Shown: positions 23,379 to 32,018, numbered from the stretch's first letter. The stretch: DNA of 37,791 nt from Clostridia bacterium (GCA_017646005.1 JAGCNJ010000009.1:1-37791), one strand, 5' to 3'. Notes: generated by a model from the sequence alone, not told the origin. Translations and numbers: made by a program.

Positions 23379-25460
23379 TTAAAGTGCGTCTTTTCTGGAA
23401 AGGTTGTATCTGCCCTTTTCGTCGGTTCCGAGGAACTTAACCTTCATGGTGTCGCCCTCTTCGCAAACGTCCTCAACTCTTTCCGTACGCTTGTTATCAA
23501 GCTTGGAGATGTGAACAAGTCCTTCCTTACCGGGAGCAATCTCAACGAAAGCACCGATCGGGATGATTCTCGTTACAACACCCTCGTATATCTCGCCTAC
23601 TTCAGGCTCGAATACGATCGCGTCGATTATCTGCTTTGCGGCAAGTGCGCTGTCGCGGTTTACCGCTGCGATAAATACGCTGCCATCGTCATTGATATCA
23701 ATCTTTGCGCCTGTATCAGCAACGATCTTCTGGATAACCTTTCCGCCGCTTCCGATAACCTCACGGATCTTTTCGGGATCGATTGTCATGGAGATCATCT
23801 TGGGAGCATACTCGGATACGTCCTCACGCGGCTTTTCGATAGCCTTGAGGATGTATTCGTCAATGATATAATCACGGCCCTTGTGAGTCGTTTCAAATGC
23901 GCTCTTGATGATTTCGGGTGTAAGACCGTCGATCTTGAGGTCCATCTGAATGGATGTGATACCCTTGTGTGTACCTGCTACCTTGAAGTCCATATCGCCG
24001 AAGAAGTCTTCAACGCCCTGGATGTCGATCATTGTCATCCAACGATCGCCCTCGGTGATAAGACCGCAGGAGATACCTGCAACGGGAGCCTTGATCGGAA
24101 CGCCTGCATCCATAAGTGCGAGAGTGGAGCCGCATACCGATGCCTGAGATGTCGAACCGTTAGAGGAAACAACCTCGGATACAAGTCTGATAGCGTAGGG
24201 GAATTCTTCAACAGAGGGAAGTACGGGAACGAGCGAACGCTCTGCGAGCGCACCGTGACCGATCTCACGTCTGCCGGGGCTGCGTACAGCCTTTGCCTCG
24301 CCTACAGAGTAGCCGGGCATATTGTAGTGGTGCATATATCTCTTGGAATCTTCCTCGTCGATACCGTCAAGCATCTGAGCCTCGCTCATGGTGCCGAGAG
24401 TAGCTACTGTAAGAACCTGTGTCTGTCCACGTGTGAAGAGACCGCTTCCGTGTGTTCTGGGAAGAAGTCCTACCTCTGCTGCGAGAGGACGGATCTCGTC
24501 AAGACGTCTGCCGTCTACGCGCTTGCCTTCGTCGAGAAGCCAACGGCGTACAACGAACTTCTGGATCTTGTATATGATCTCTGCAATTTCAACCTGATTT
24601 TCGCCTTCGGGGTCGAACTTTTCGTTAACCTTATCCGAAACTACGAGCATACGCTCATCGCGAACAGTCTTGTCATCTGTATCCATCGCGTACTTAACGT
24701 CGTCGATGATATAATCCTTGATCTGCTCAAAGAGGTCGTGATCAACCTCGCAAGAGGGATAATCGAACTTAGGCTTACCGATCTCGGCAACGATCTCGTT
24801 GATGAACTTAATAAGTCCCTTTATTTCTGCGTGAGCTATCATAATAGCTTCGAACATAGCCTCGTCGGAAACCTCATTAGCGCCTGCTTCGATCATTACG
24901 ACTTTAGCCTCGCTTGCAGCAACTGTAAGCTGGAGATCGCTCTGTGCGCGCTCTTCAAGCGTGGGGTTGATAACGAACTGGCCGTCGATCATACCCATGA
25001 ATGCACCACCGATAGGGCCGTTCCACGGGATATCCGAAATGGAAAGAGCGATGGAAGCACCGATCATAGCGGTGATTTCGGGCGAGCAGTCGGGGTCAAC
25101 AGACATAACCGTAAGGTTGAGGTTTACGTCGTTGCGAAGGTCCTTCGGGAACAAAGGACGTACAGGACGGTCAATAACACGGGAGGTAAGTATAGCCTTT
25201 TCGCTAGGCTTACCCTCTCTCTTGAGGTAACCGCCGGGGATCTTGCCGACAGAGTACATTCTTTCCTCAAAGTCAACCGAAAGAGGAAGAAAGTCGATGC
25301 CGTCGCGGGGCTTTGCGGATGCTGTAGCGGTAGCAAGGATCGCTGTATCGCCGTAGCGAACGAGCGCGCTTCCGTTAGCAAGTCCTGCAAGCTTACCTGT
25401 TTCTACAACGAGAGGACGGCCTGCGTAGGTGTAGTTAAAAACCTTGTAATTGGGAAACAT
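23379..25460 (-). CDS. pnp: Polynucleotide phosphorylase
   Basis: 693 residues. This 3'-5' phosphorolytic exoribonuclease acts in mRNA decay as a trimeric ring. Two RNase PH-like domains (about 10-230 and 310-540) flank a helical linker. A KH domain follows (MISMTIDPEKIREVIGSGGKVIQKI, about 550-610), then an S1 domain (GEIYEGVVTRIIPIGAFVEIAPGKEGLVHISKL, about 618-690). RBS AAAGGAG is 7 nt before the ATG. It follows rpsO as in most bacteria, with a terminator and a long hairpin in between. Confidence 0.98.
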   Translation of the reverse strand: MFPNYKVFNYTYAGRPLVVETGKLAGLANGSALVRYGDTAILATATASAKPRDGIDFLPLSVDFEERMYSVGKIPGGYLKREGKPSEKAILTSRVIDRPVRPLFPKDLRNDVNLNLTVMSVDPDCSPEITAMIGASIALSISDIPWNGPIGGAFMGMIDGQFVINPTLEERAQSDLQLTVAASEAKVVMIEAGANEVSDEAMFEAIMIAHAEIKGLIKFINEIVAEIGKPKFDYPSCEVDHDLFEQIKDYIIDDVKYAMDTDDKTVRDERMLVVSDKVNEKFDPEGENQVEIAEIIYKIQKFVVRRWLLDEGKRVDGRRLDEIRPLAAEVGLLPRTHGSGLFTRGQTQVLTVATLGTMSEAQMLDGIDEEDSKRYMHHYNMPGYSVGEAKAVRSPGRREIGHGALAERSLVPVLPSVEEFPYAIRLVSEVVSSNGSTSQASVCGSTLALMDAGVPIKAPVAGISCGLITEGDRWMTMIDIQGVEDFFGDMDFKVAGTHKGITSIQMDLKIDGLTPEIIKSAFETTHKGRDYIIDEYILKAIEKPREDVSEYAPKMISMTIDPEKIREVIGSGGKVIQKIVADTGAKIDINDDGSVFIAAVNRDSALAAKQIIDAIVFEPEVGEIYEGVVTRIIPIGAFVEIAPGKEGLVHISKLDNKRTERVEDVCEEGDTMKVKFLGTDEKGRYNLSRKDAL

Positions 25461-25507
25461 AGTTTTTCTCCTTTTATTTATAATTTACGGCTCTGCTTCC
25501 CTTCGGT

Positions 25508-25557
25508 TTAGCACTTAAATACGCATCAAGCGTGCTTGGTGCATATTTAACTGCTAA
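25508..25557 (-). ncRNA. Long hairpin in the pnp leader
   Basis: Two 24-nt arms (25508-25531 and 25534-25557) are reverse complements at 21 of 24 positions. As minus-strand RNA one of the three differences is a G-U wobble. The hairpin lies between the rpsO terminator and the pnp RBS. In E. coli a long stem at this place is cut by RNase III and used by PNPase to regulate its own mRNA; the same function here is inference. Confidence 0.6.
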
Positions 25558-25590
25558 AGCTCCCGGAAAATTTTGCCGCATTTTAACGTA

Positions 25591-25636
25591 AAAGCAAGCC
25601 GTAACCCCGAAAGAAAGCATAGGGTTACGGCTTGAC
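25591..25636 (-). terminator. Hairpin terminator or attenuator after rpsO
   Basis: CAAGCCGTAACCC (25595-25607) and GGGTTACGGCTTG (25622-25634) form a perfect 13-bp stem. On the minus strand CTTTTACG follows, a short T run, so read-through into pnp is likely partial. Confidence 0.8.
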
Positions 25637-25641
25637 GCATT

Positions 25642-25908
25642 TTACTTTCTTATACCGAGCTTTTCGATAATTGCGCGGTAGCGCATGATATCTTTCTTTG
25701 CAAGGTAGCCGAGAAGATTTCTTCTGTGTCCGACCATTTTAAGAAGTCCGCGACGGCTGTGGTGGTCCTTCGGGTTAGCCTTAAGATGGGCGTTGAGAGA
25801 GTTGATGCGGTTTGTGAGAATAGCGATCTGAACCTCAGGCGAGCCTGTATCGGTATCGTGAAGCTTGTTCTCTGTGATGATCTGCTGCTTTTCGTCCTTG
25901 AGTAACAT
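25642..25908 (-). CDS. rpsO: 30S ribosomal protein S15
   Basis: 88 residues beginning [29 protein letters not shown] and ending IEKLGIRK, with the rRNA-binding [18 protein letters not shown] segment. The ATG at 25908 has GAGGTG 6 nt upstream. The frame stays open 72 codons further upstream, but that part is the mRNA leader and promoter, not protein. It binds the central domain of 16S rRNA and is followed by pnp. Confidence 0.98.
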   Translation of the reverse strand: MLLKDEKQQIITENKLHDTDTGSPEVQIAILTNRINSLNAHLKANPKDHHSRRGLLKMVGHRRNLLGYLAKKDIMRYRAIIEKLGIRK

Positions 25909-26014
25909 TTTGTTCACCTCATATAAAAATTTTTTATTTACCGTACGCACAGCAGGCGGCGGGTGAAACAGCACTTGGCTCTTTGTTCCGCAAACCGAGC
26001 AGACGGTACATACG
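25909..26014 (-). promoter_or_regulatory. rpsO 5' leader (possible S15 autoregulatory site)
   Basis: About 105 nt separate the inferred transcription start from the rpsO ATG. The leader is GC-richer than its flanks and holds TACCGT/ACGGTA complementary segments that could close a multi-branch fold around the middle. S15 represses its own mRNA in several bacteria through such leaders; no known class is recognised here. Confidence 0.35.
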
Positions 26015-26020
26015 GAGTGT

Positions 26021-26049
26021 ATTATACCACAAGTTTTTGTATTTGTAAA
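26021..26049 (-). promoter_or_regulatory. Promoter of rpsO-pnp
   Basis: TTTACA (26049-26044), a 17-bp spacer, then TATAAT (26026-26021) on the minus strand. Confidence 0.87.
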
Positions 26050-26161
26050 GAGTTTTTTGAAAATAATTGTGTTTTTTTGAAAAAAGCGTATTTTTCTTCT
26101 CTTATGGGAACAAAAACAGGGCAAAATAAGGTGAAAACGGCGAAATAAAGTAAAAATTATG

Positions 26162-26190
26162 TTGCTTTTTGTCGTGCGGTGTGGTATACT
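26162..26190 (+). promoter_or_regulatory. Promoter of homoserine dehydrogenase gene
   Basis: TTGCTT, a 17-bp spacer, then TATACT, about 60 bp before the start. No T-box or other long leader fits in this distance. Between this and the divergent rpsO promoter lies about 110 bp of AT-rich sequence with nothing recognisable. Confidence 0.7.
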
Positions 26191-26250
26191 ACTGTTATTA
26201 TCAACTTTTTCACAGGTAAAATGACCGCTTTGAAAGGAATGAATATTAAG

Positions 26251-27438
26251 GTGAAAAAATATATAGCCATACTCGGCTTCGGAGTTGTAGGCTCCGGATG
26301 CGCAGAGGTTTTAGCACAAAGCAAAAAGCTTATCAGCGACCGTCTGGGCTTTGAGATAGAGCCTAAATATATACTCGATCTCAGAGATTTTCCCGACAGT
26401 CCGTATGCCGACAGAATAGTACATGATTACGATATTATACTTTCCGACCCCGAAGTTGAGCTTGTTGCCGAAATGATGGGCGGAAGCCATCCGGCACTTG
26501 AATTTTCGCTTGCGGCTATGAAAGCGAAAAAGAGCGTGGTTACCTCTAACAAGGAGGTCGTTGCAACACACGGACTTGAACTTCTTGAGTGCGCGCGCGA
26601 AAACGGCGTGAAGTATATGTTCGAAGCAAGCGTCGGCGGCGGCATTCCGATCATTCACACGATAGACACCTCGCTTGTGCAGAACGATATCACAGAGATC
26701 GACGGTATACTCAACGGTACGACAAACTACATTCTTACCCGTATGAACAGCGCGGGAGTCGCGTTTGATGACGCGCTTTCAGAGGCGCGTGAAAAGGGAT
26801 ATGCCGAGGCAGATCCGTCTGCGGATATTGACGGAATTGATGCCTGCAGAAAGATCGCAATACTCGCAGCCCTTGCGTTTGGAAAGCTTATAGAGCCTGA
26901 AAAGATACACACAGAGGGTATAAGAAATCTTGACAGCACCGATGTAAAAAATGCGGCATCCGCAGGATATGCAATCAAGCTTATCGGACGTACATTTTCC
27001 GATAACGGCAGAATATGCGCATACGTTTGCCCGATGCTTGTTCCTGCATCCGATCCGCTTTGTACAGTAAATGATGTTTTCAACGGTATAAAGGTAAACG
27101 GCGATGCGGTCGGTGAGGTAATGCTTTACGGACGCGGTGCAGGCAAGATGCCCACGGCGAGCGCGGTCGTAGCGGACATTGTTAATATCCTCAGCGGAAG
27201 CGGAGTAGATTATTCGTGGGAGCGTGCGAAGGATTCGGATATACTTGGCTTTGAGGCGGTAAGCTCCCGTCATTACATCCGTGTGACAGGCGAATGCGGA
27301 TGCCTGTCGGGATTTGAAAAGATAGCGGACGGCGCGTATATTACCTCTGAAATGAGCGAGGCTGATGCGGCTTTGCTTGAAAAGAGGCTTGAAGAAAGCG
27401 GAGTCAGGGTAGAAGCAAGGCTTCGTGTGCTCGGATAA
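26251..27438 (+). CDS. hom: Homoserine dehydrogenase
   Basis: 395 residues from a GTG at 26251. An in-frame ATG at 26239 directly abuts the AAAGGA RBS and is less likely. It reduces aspartate semialdehyde to homoserine for Thr and Met synthesis. The NAD(P)-binding motif GFGVVGSG (9-16), TSNKEV (98-103), EASVGGGIP (125-133), [10 protein letters not shown] (152-161) and [17 protein letters not shown] (185-201, catalytic Lys201) are present. The C-terminal part (about 325-395) is a short ACT-like region, smaller than in Thr-inhibited enzymes. It stands alone, without thrB or thrC nearby. Confidence 0.95.
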   Translation: MKKYIAILGFGVVGSGCAEVLAQSKKLISDRLGFEIEPKYILDLRDFPDSPYADRIVHDYDIILSDPEVELVAEMMGGSHPALEFSLAAMKAKKSVVTSNKEVVATHGLELLECARENGVKYMFEASVGGGIPIIHTIDTSLVQNDITEIDGILNGTTNYILTRMNSAGVAFDDALSEAREKGYAEADPSADIDGIDACRKIAILAALAFGKLIEPEKIHTEGIRNLDSTDVKNAASAGYAIKLIGRTFSDNGRICAYVCPMLVPASDPLCTVNDVFNGIKVNGDAVGEVMLYGRGAGKMPTASAVVADIVNILSGSGVDYSWERAKDSDILGFEAVSSRHYIRVTGECGCLSGFEKIADGAYITSEMSEADAALLEKRLEESGVRVEARLRVLG

Positions 27439-27450
27439 ACATATATGATG

Positions 27451-27478
27451 AGGACGGTTGTTATGACCGTCCTTTTTT
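27451..27478 (+). terminator. Rho-independent terminator of hom
   Basis: AGGACGGT and ACCGTCCT form an 8-bp stem followed by TTTTTTG, 12 bp after the stop codon. Confidence 0.92.
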
Positions 27479-27479
27479 G

Positions 27480-27960
27480 TTGGTGGTACTTGATTTTGTT
27501 TCGTGTAGGCGTTTGCTACCCTTCCGGGGGAGTTACTTTCATCACGCGATGAAAGTAACCAAAGGCGCGTCCAAGAGGAAACCTTACACGGTTTCCCCTT
27601 GGATATCCCCATCCCTTTGGCGAAATTTGAAGATAAGCACCGACCACAAGGGTCGGATACGGTTGTCGATTGTGATTTTACGTTGTGGACCGTCGGGGAC
27701 GCGGTCCCTACAAGGATATTACGTTTGTCAACATAAAATTTCGTTGTAGGGAACGATGCCCACATCGTTCCGTTTGCCACAAACAATTTCGCAAATATGT
27801 TCCGCTCGGACTACAGGCTGTCCGAGTAAGGAACACATTTAGTGCCAAGTTGTAGCAGAGCGCGAATTTATAAGTCCCATTCTTAAAAGTTTTTGAAGGG
27901 GGGGAAGGGGGAAACTTTTCTCAAAAAGTTTCCCCCTTATAAACCCCTCGTAAAAACTCA
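27480..27960. repeat. Gene-free stretch packed with inverted repeats
   Basis: No credible gene is seen here; open frames are short and lack an RBS. At least seven separate perfect stems follow one another: GTTACTTTCATC/GATGAAAGTAAC (27532-27559); CCAAG-GGAAACC/GGTTTCC-CTTGG (27571-27602, one mismatch); CCGACC/GGTCGG (27640-27656); GGACCG/CGGTCC (27687-27707); GGAACGATG/CATCGTTCC (27750-27771); CTCGGAC/GTCCGAG with outer GTTCC/GGAAC (27799-27834); and AAGGGGGAAACTTTT/AAAAGTTTCCCCCTT (27905-27938). This mosaic is typical of dispersed non-coding repeats or a nest of small MITE-like elements; transposition features such as target duplications are not evident. Confidence 0.7.
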
Positions 27961-27976
27961 CAAAACCCTCCACACC

Positions 27977-28005
27977 TTGAATAAAAATCTCACCCCTGCT
28001 ATAAA
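27977..28005 (+). promoter_or_regulatory. Promoter of the AI-2E family permease gene
   Basis: TTGAAT, a 17-bp spacer, then TATAAA, about 33 bp before the GTG start. Confidence 0.7.
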
Positions 28006-28038
28006 ATATATGGTAGAGTAAAGGACAGGGGGGATATA

Positions 28039-29115
28039 GTGAACACAGAAAAAAGACGGAGATTTTTAATAAACTTTTCATATTTTGCGCTAATAGGACT
28101 TTTGATATGGCTTGTTTTCAAATATCTTCTCGGTCTGCTTTTTCCGTTTGCGGCGGGCTCTTTAATAGCCACGCTGTTAAGCCCGGCGGCGAGATACTTA
28201 AGCCGACGTCTGTCGCTGTCGCGAAAATTTGTGTCTTTTGTTCTCGTATTGTTTTTTTACGCTGTTGCGGGCACGCTTTTTGCTGCTGTATGCATAAAGC
28301 TTTTCGTGTGGCTCGGCAAGCTGTTTGCGTCCTTGCCCGATTTTTATTCGCAGACACTTTCACCGCTACTGTCGCGGCTTTTTGATGGTGTGAGCGATAT
28401 TATATCGGGCTTTGACAACTCCGCGTTGAGCGAATACGGCGCGCTGTTTTCGGACGTGCAGATATCACTCGGCTCTGCGATAAGCGCGGCTTCGACAAAG
28501 GCAGTAGGCTTTATTTCGGGAATCGCCGCGCATCTTCCCATGCTTATGCTTGAAATACTTCTTACGGTGATAAGCACCTTCTTTTTTGCCGCGGATTATG
28601 ATTATCTGACGTGTTTTTTACTTTCTGTTATTCCGCACAGCGCAAGTGAGCGTCTTCTGGACGCCAAGAGCTGTCTGTTTACGGTGCTGACAAAATACGC
28701 AAGATCGTATTTGCTCATTTTTATTATCACCTTCAGCGAGCTGTTTCTGGGGCTTACGCTTGCAGGAGCAAGCTCACCTGCGGGTGTAGCGCTTATAATA
28801 TCGCTTCTTGATATTCTTCCCGTGCTTGGTATCGGTATCGTGCTTATTCCGTGGGGAATTGTCAGAATAGCACTCGGAGAGGTGCGGCTTGGCGTTATGC
28901 TGTTGTTGCTTTACGGAGTTATGACCGTAGTTCGCAACGTGATCGAGCCGAAGATAGTCGGCAAGGAGGTAGGTCTTCATCCGACACTTACGCTTATAGC
29001 GATGTTTGCAGGCGTGCGGCTTTTCGGTGTTATCGGGTTGTTCGGACTTCCGTTAACTCTTTCTGTTATAAAAGAGATATATGACTGCAACAGGTCAGTA
29101 AACAAGACCGCGTGA
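28039..29115 (+). CDS. AI-2E/PerM (YtvI-like) family membrane permease
   Basis: 358 residues from a GTG start with a GGGGGGA RBS 5 nt upstream. About seven to eight hydrophobic segments are visible, including 14-33, 36-50, 63-88, a pair near 155-180, and 215-320. The arrangement, a two-helix start, a soluble insert (about 95-150), then the helical core ending in LYGVMTVVRNVIEPKIVGKEVGLHPTLTLIAMFAGVRLFGVIGLFGLPL, is the AI-2E_transport family signature. Sporeformers have a sporulation-induced member, YtvI; whether this is that member cannot be told. Transported substrates of the family are mostly unknown. It is monocistronic. Confidence 0.92.
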   Translation: MNTEKRRRFLINFSYFALIGLLIWLVFKYLLGLLFPFAAGSLIATLLSPAARYLSRRLSLSRKFVSFVLVLFFYAVAGTLFAAVCIKLFVWLGKLFASLPDFYSQTLSPLLSRLFDGVSDIISGFDNSALSEYGALFSDVQISLGSAISAASTKAVGFISGIAAHLPMLMLEILLTVISTFFFAADYDYLTCFLLSVIPHSASERLLDAKSCLFTVLTKYARSYLLIFIITFSELFLGLTLAGASSPAGVALIISLLDILPVLGIGIVLIPWGIVRIALGEVRLGVMLLLLYGVMTVVRNVIEPKIVGKEVGLHPTLTLIAMFAGVRLFGVIGLFGLPLTLSVIKEIYDCNRSVNKTA

Positions 29116-29142
29116 GGCGCTGTACCTCACGCGGTCTGCTTT
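29106..29142. terminator. Terminator between convergent permease and GH2 genes
   Basis: GACCGCGTGAGG (29106-29117) and CCTCACGCGGTC (29125-29136) form a perfect 12-bp stem. T-rich sequence follows on the plus strand. It may serve both converging transcripts, although the minus-strand side has only a weak T run. Confidence 0.85.
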
Positions 29143-29144
29143 TA

Positions 29145-30920
29145 TTATTCTTCTTCAATAGCCGCTTTGCGGGTATTTATGTCGTAGATTATCTTCGGGT
29201 CAAGCTTGAACTTGCGCTCGTAGGTCAGAAGTCCGTTCATTTCCTGCTCTACGTTATAAAGCTGTGTATAGCAGAAGCCGAAAACGTAGGGATTGTCGAG
29301 AAGCGTATCGGTGAGACCCTTGTAGCGTGCGATGAATTCTTCCTCGCTTTTTGGCGCGTCTCCGTAGCTCCATGCATCTGACTGTGAAGAATCGCACGTC
29401 TGTCTCAAAATAGTATCACTAAATCCGATTCCGCCGTATTCGCTTATAAACAAGGGCGCGTTTCCGTCGAAGCTCTGGCGGTGTGAGTGGTATTTTTTGA
29501 GGAATTCGGAGGAGTAGAAATCACCGTCTTTTTCCTTGATCGGATAGTGTGATTTGAATTCTTCAACGTTCTGTGTATAGTCGTGCACGTCATATACGTC
29601 GCTTTCCACTCTGTATGCACCGCTCACGTCGATGACAGGACGCGTACTATCAAGTGCCTTTGTGATCCTGTATACGGTTCTGAGGATCTCATCGTTCTGC
29701 TTTCTTCCGCATCTGTCCCATGTTTCATTGAACGGACACCAGCCGATTATGGAGGGATGGTTGATATCTCTCTGTACCGCTTCTACCCATTCGGGCAGGA
29801 AATACTGTATCTGCTCGTATTCGGTGATGTCAAGCCCCCAGTTTCCGTGCTCACCCCAGACAAGATAGCCAAGCTTATCAGCCCAGTAAAGGAAGCGGGG
29901 CTCGAATATCTTTTCATGGAGTCTTGCGCCGTTAAAGCCAAGCTGCATCGAATAGATTATGTCGTTCTTAAGCACCTCGTCGGAGGGGGCAGTGTATATG
30001 CCGTCGGGATAGAAGCCTTGGTCAAGCACGAATCTGCCGAATACGGTCTTGCCGTTGATCTTGAAGGCTCGCTTGTCAAGGCATACGGTTCTGAGTCCGA
30101 AGTATGAGCTTACGGTGTCAAGCGCCTTACCGTCGCGCTTCAGGGTAAGCTTTACGTCGTAGAGTCTGCCGCAGCCGGGCTCCCAAAGATGCTTTTCCGC
30201 AAGAGCTATCGGGAAGGATGCGGTGTTTGCGCTGATATTTACCTCAGCACATCCCATAGCCTTTCCCTCATAGCTTACGTCTGCCTCAAGAGTGCAGCCT
30301 GAAAAGTCACCGCAAAGCTCTGCTTTTATATTGACCGAGGGAGTGCTGATATCGGTATCGAAGCGCACGCCCTTTATGTAGCTTTCATTTACAAATTCTA
30401 CCCATACAGTCTGCCATATACCCGTAGTTCTGGTATAAAAGCAGCCGTGTGAGTGAAAGCCCTTTGACTGCTTTCCGGCAGGCTGATTATTGCTTCTGAT
30501 ATCGTCATAGGCAGTAAGCACGACGTTGTTTTTGCCGCCGTTAAGGTAGGGAGTAATGTCAAACGAAAAGGGAGTGTAGCCGCCCCTGTGCTCGCCAACG
30601 TAATGACCGTTTACGTGTAATTTAGCAAGATAGTCTACCGCGCCGAAGTGGAGTATGACCTTCTTGCCCTTATGCTCTTCGGGGATAATGAGATCGCGTC
30701 TGTACCATACGCAGAGCATAAAATCCGTGTTGCCGATACCCGAAAGTATGCTTTCGGGGCAGAAGGGCACGGTTATCTTGCCGTCAAGACCTTCTTTTCT
30801 CTGAAAGCCCTTGGCTTCGCCGCACATGGAATTATCTATCTCGAAATCCCATTCTCCGTTAAGATTCATCCACGCATCGCGAACAAACTGCGGGCGCGGA
30901 TATTCGTTTCTCGGTATCAT
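29145..30920 (-). CDS. Glycoside hydrolase family 2 beta-glycosidase
   Basis: 591 residues from the ATG at 30920; the earlier ATG two codons upstream is too close to the AAGGAG. A sugar-binding jelly-roll (about 1-175), an immunoglobulin-like domain (about 180-280) and a TIM barrel (about 285-585) are in GH2 order. The predicted acid/base Glu399 lies in GWCPFNETW and the nucleophile Glu494 in FISEYGG. No signal peptide, so cytoplasmic. The short length, without the extra C-terminal domains of LacZ, is as in compact GH2 enzymes. Activity could be beta-galactosidase, beta-glucuronidase or another specificity. It has its own promoter and sits next to the AraC regulator. Confidence 0.92.
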   Translation of the reverse strand: MIPRNEYPRPQFVRDAWMNLNGEWDFEIDNSMCGEAKGFQRKEGLDGKITVPFCPESILSGIGNTDFMLCVWYRRDLIIPEEHKGKKVILHFGAVDYLAKLHVNGHYVGEHRGGYTPFSFDITPYLNGGKNNVVLTAYDDIRSNNQPAGKQSKGFHSHGCFYTRTTGIWQTVWVEFVNESYIKGVRFDTDISTPSVNIKAELCGDFSGCTLEADVSYEGKAMGCAEVNISANTASFPIALAEKHLWEPGCGRLYDVKLTLKRDGKALDTVSSYFGLRTVCLDKRAFKINGKTVFGRFVLDQGFYPDGIYTAPSDEVLKNDIIYSMQLGFNGARLHEKIFEPRFLYWADKLGYLVWGEHGNWGLDITEYEQIQYFLPEWVEAVQRDINHPSIIGWCPFNETWDRCGRKQNDEILRTVYRITKALDSTRPVIDVSGAYRVESDVYDVHDYTQNVEEFKSHYPIKEKDGDFYSSEFLKKYHSHRQSFDGNAPLFISEYGGIGFSDTILRQTCDSSQSDAWSYGDAPKSEEEFIARYKGLTDTLLDNPYVFGFCYTQLYNVEQEMNGLLTYERKFKLDPKIIYDINTRKAAIEEE

Positions 30921-30963
30921 AAGCATTCTCCTTTATAGTGTGTGTTGGAAAGTTGATATGTTA

Positions 30964-30992
30964 ATTATACAATTGAATTTACGGGAATGCAA
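30964..30992 (-). promoter_or_regulatory. Promoter of the GH2 gene
   Basis: TTGCAT (30992-30987), a 17-bp spacer, then TATAAT (30969-30964) on the minus strand, about 44 bp before the start. Confidence 0.82.
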
Positions 30993-31044
30993 GGTGTAAA
31001 ATTATTGAAAATGTGAGTAAAATTATTTATTTGCAGATTGGATT

Positions 31045-31935
31045 TTATCTGCCCTTTGAAAGAGCGCGGTATTCTCTCGGAGTTTTGCCCGTGAATTTCT
31101 TGAATAAGGTGTTGAAAAACTTGATATCCGAGTATCCGACGTATTCGGCAATATCGATTATTTTCATATTGCTTTCATACAAAAGCCTGCGCGCTTCGTT
31201 AATACGCATCTGCTGAAGATATCTTGAAAAGGTCATTCCGTGCTCTTCTTTGAACTTGCGGCTGACGTAGGGGACACTGTAGCCTGTGCTTTTGCATACG
31301 TTATAAAGAGTTATCTGCTCTTTGAAATGATCTGCTATATACTTGCAGATTTCCTCGGTGCTTTTCGAGCTTGCTGTGGCTGAACTGTCCGGGGAGGCTT
31401 TTCTCATGGTTTCGATTATAAGCTCTATTATATTGCATCTTATAGATTCAAGATATCCGAGCTTCTTTTCTTCATATTCCGTACTTATCTTGCAGATAAG
31501 CTCGCGTATCCTGCCGTTTTCATCGTGGAAAACGCGATTGGCTATGGCAAGCGGAGTTTTTCCGTTTGAGCATCTGACAAGATAGCAGTTGAGAATTTCG
31601 GAAAAATTCTGGGCGTTGACAAGCATCCTGTCCACAAAGTCGGGCATGAAGAGAAGATTCTGTATTTCAAACTCGTTGTTATTAACAGGCTCATAGTAGT
31701 GAACGTCACCAAGATCGATTATTATGTAGTCGCCCTCTTTTATAAGGGTCTTTTCGTTGTTCATTCCGTGTACGGCAGAACCCTTGAGCACGTATGCGAG
31801 CTCAAGAAAGCGGTGAATGTGAGGGTTTACAGTTGTGTGGACTCTCTTGAAGGTGATCACCTTTTCCTTAGGGTCAATGTATTTAAGCACGTATGCACTT
31901 TTGGTATTGCAATCATTATAAAACGGATTGTTCAT
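31045..31935 (-). CDS. AraC family transcriptional regulator with N-terminal cupin domain
   Basis: 296 residues from the ATG at 31935, which follows GGGGGGG by 5 nt; the longer frame upstream overlaps the divergent promoter region. The N-terminal part (about 30-110) is a cupin sensor (HIHRFLELAYVLKGSAVHGMNNEKTLIKEGDYIIIDLGDVHYYEP). The C-terminal ~100 residues are the double helix-turn-helix DNA-binding domain, with ITLYNVCKSTGYSVPYVSRKFKEEHGMTF and IIDIAEYVGYSDIKFFNTLFKKFTGKTPREYR. Such regulators usually activate adjacent sugar genes on binding a saccharide. It is divergent from the GH106-like gene, its likely target, and lies upstream of the GH2 gene. Confidence 0.95.
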   Translation of the reverse strand: MNNPFYNDCNTKSAYVLKYIDPKEKVITFKRVHTTVNPHIHRFLELAYVLKGSAVHGMNNEKTLIKEGDYIIIDLGDVHYYEPVNNNEFEIQNLLFMPDFVDRMLVNAQNFSEILNCYLVRCSNGKTPLAIANRVFHDENGRIRELICKISTEYEEKKLGYLESIRCNIIELIIETMRKASPDSSATASSKSTEEICKYIADHFKEQITLYNVCKSTGYSVPYVSRKFKEEHGMTFSRYLQQMRINEARRLLYESNMKIIDIAEYVGYSDIKFFNTLFKKFTGKTPREYRALSKGR

Positions 31936-31966
31936 AAAAACCCCCCCGAAACAGATTAAAACACAC

Positions 31967-31987
31967 CCCATAAATGTCAATAATGGG
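31967..31987. promoter_or_regulatory. Candidate regulator site between araC-type gene and GH106 gene
   Basis: CCCAT-N11-ATGGG inverted repeat. It overlaps a TTGACA (31980-31975, minus strand) that could be the -35 of the regulator gene and lies just upstream of the GH106 promoter. The position suits an operator, but the arms are only 5 bp. Confidence 0.35.
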
Positions 31988-32012
31988 TATAGATTTATTG
32001 TAAATCATTTGT

Positions 32013-32018
32013 TATAAT
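32013..32018 (+). promoter_or_regulatory. -10 box of the GH106-like gene promoter
   Basis: TATAAT 35 bp before the start codon. The sequence 17 bp upstream (AGATTT) is a poor -35, as expected of an activator-dependent promoter. RBS GGAAAGGGG precedes the ATG. Confidence 0.6.

Noticed and set aside
23511..25511. 666-codon open frame antisense to pnp
   Set aside because: pnp is certain on the other strand. The open antisense frame follows from codon bias (few codons that read as stops on the reverse), and its translation is Cys/Val/Asp-rich with no domain or RBS.
25909..26124. 72-residue N-terminal extension of S15
   Set aside because: It would include the promoter and leader, and its composition is unlike S15. 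The ATG at 25908 has a proper RBS and gives the standard 88-residue protein.
26162..26250. T-box riboswitch before homoserine dehydrogenase
   Set aside because: The space between promoter and start is only about 60 nt, and neither the T-box sequence nor a terminator stem is present.
27477..27749. 90-codon frame in the inverted-repeat region, and a 335-codon minus-strand frame (26779-27786) over hom
   Set aside because: No RBS; the first reads through palindromes, and the second is largely the antisense of homoserine dehydrogenase.
27480..27960. CRISPR array
   Set aside because: The stems have different sequences and there are no regularly spaced direct repeats.
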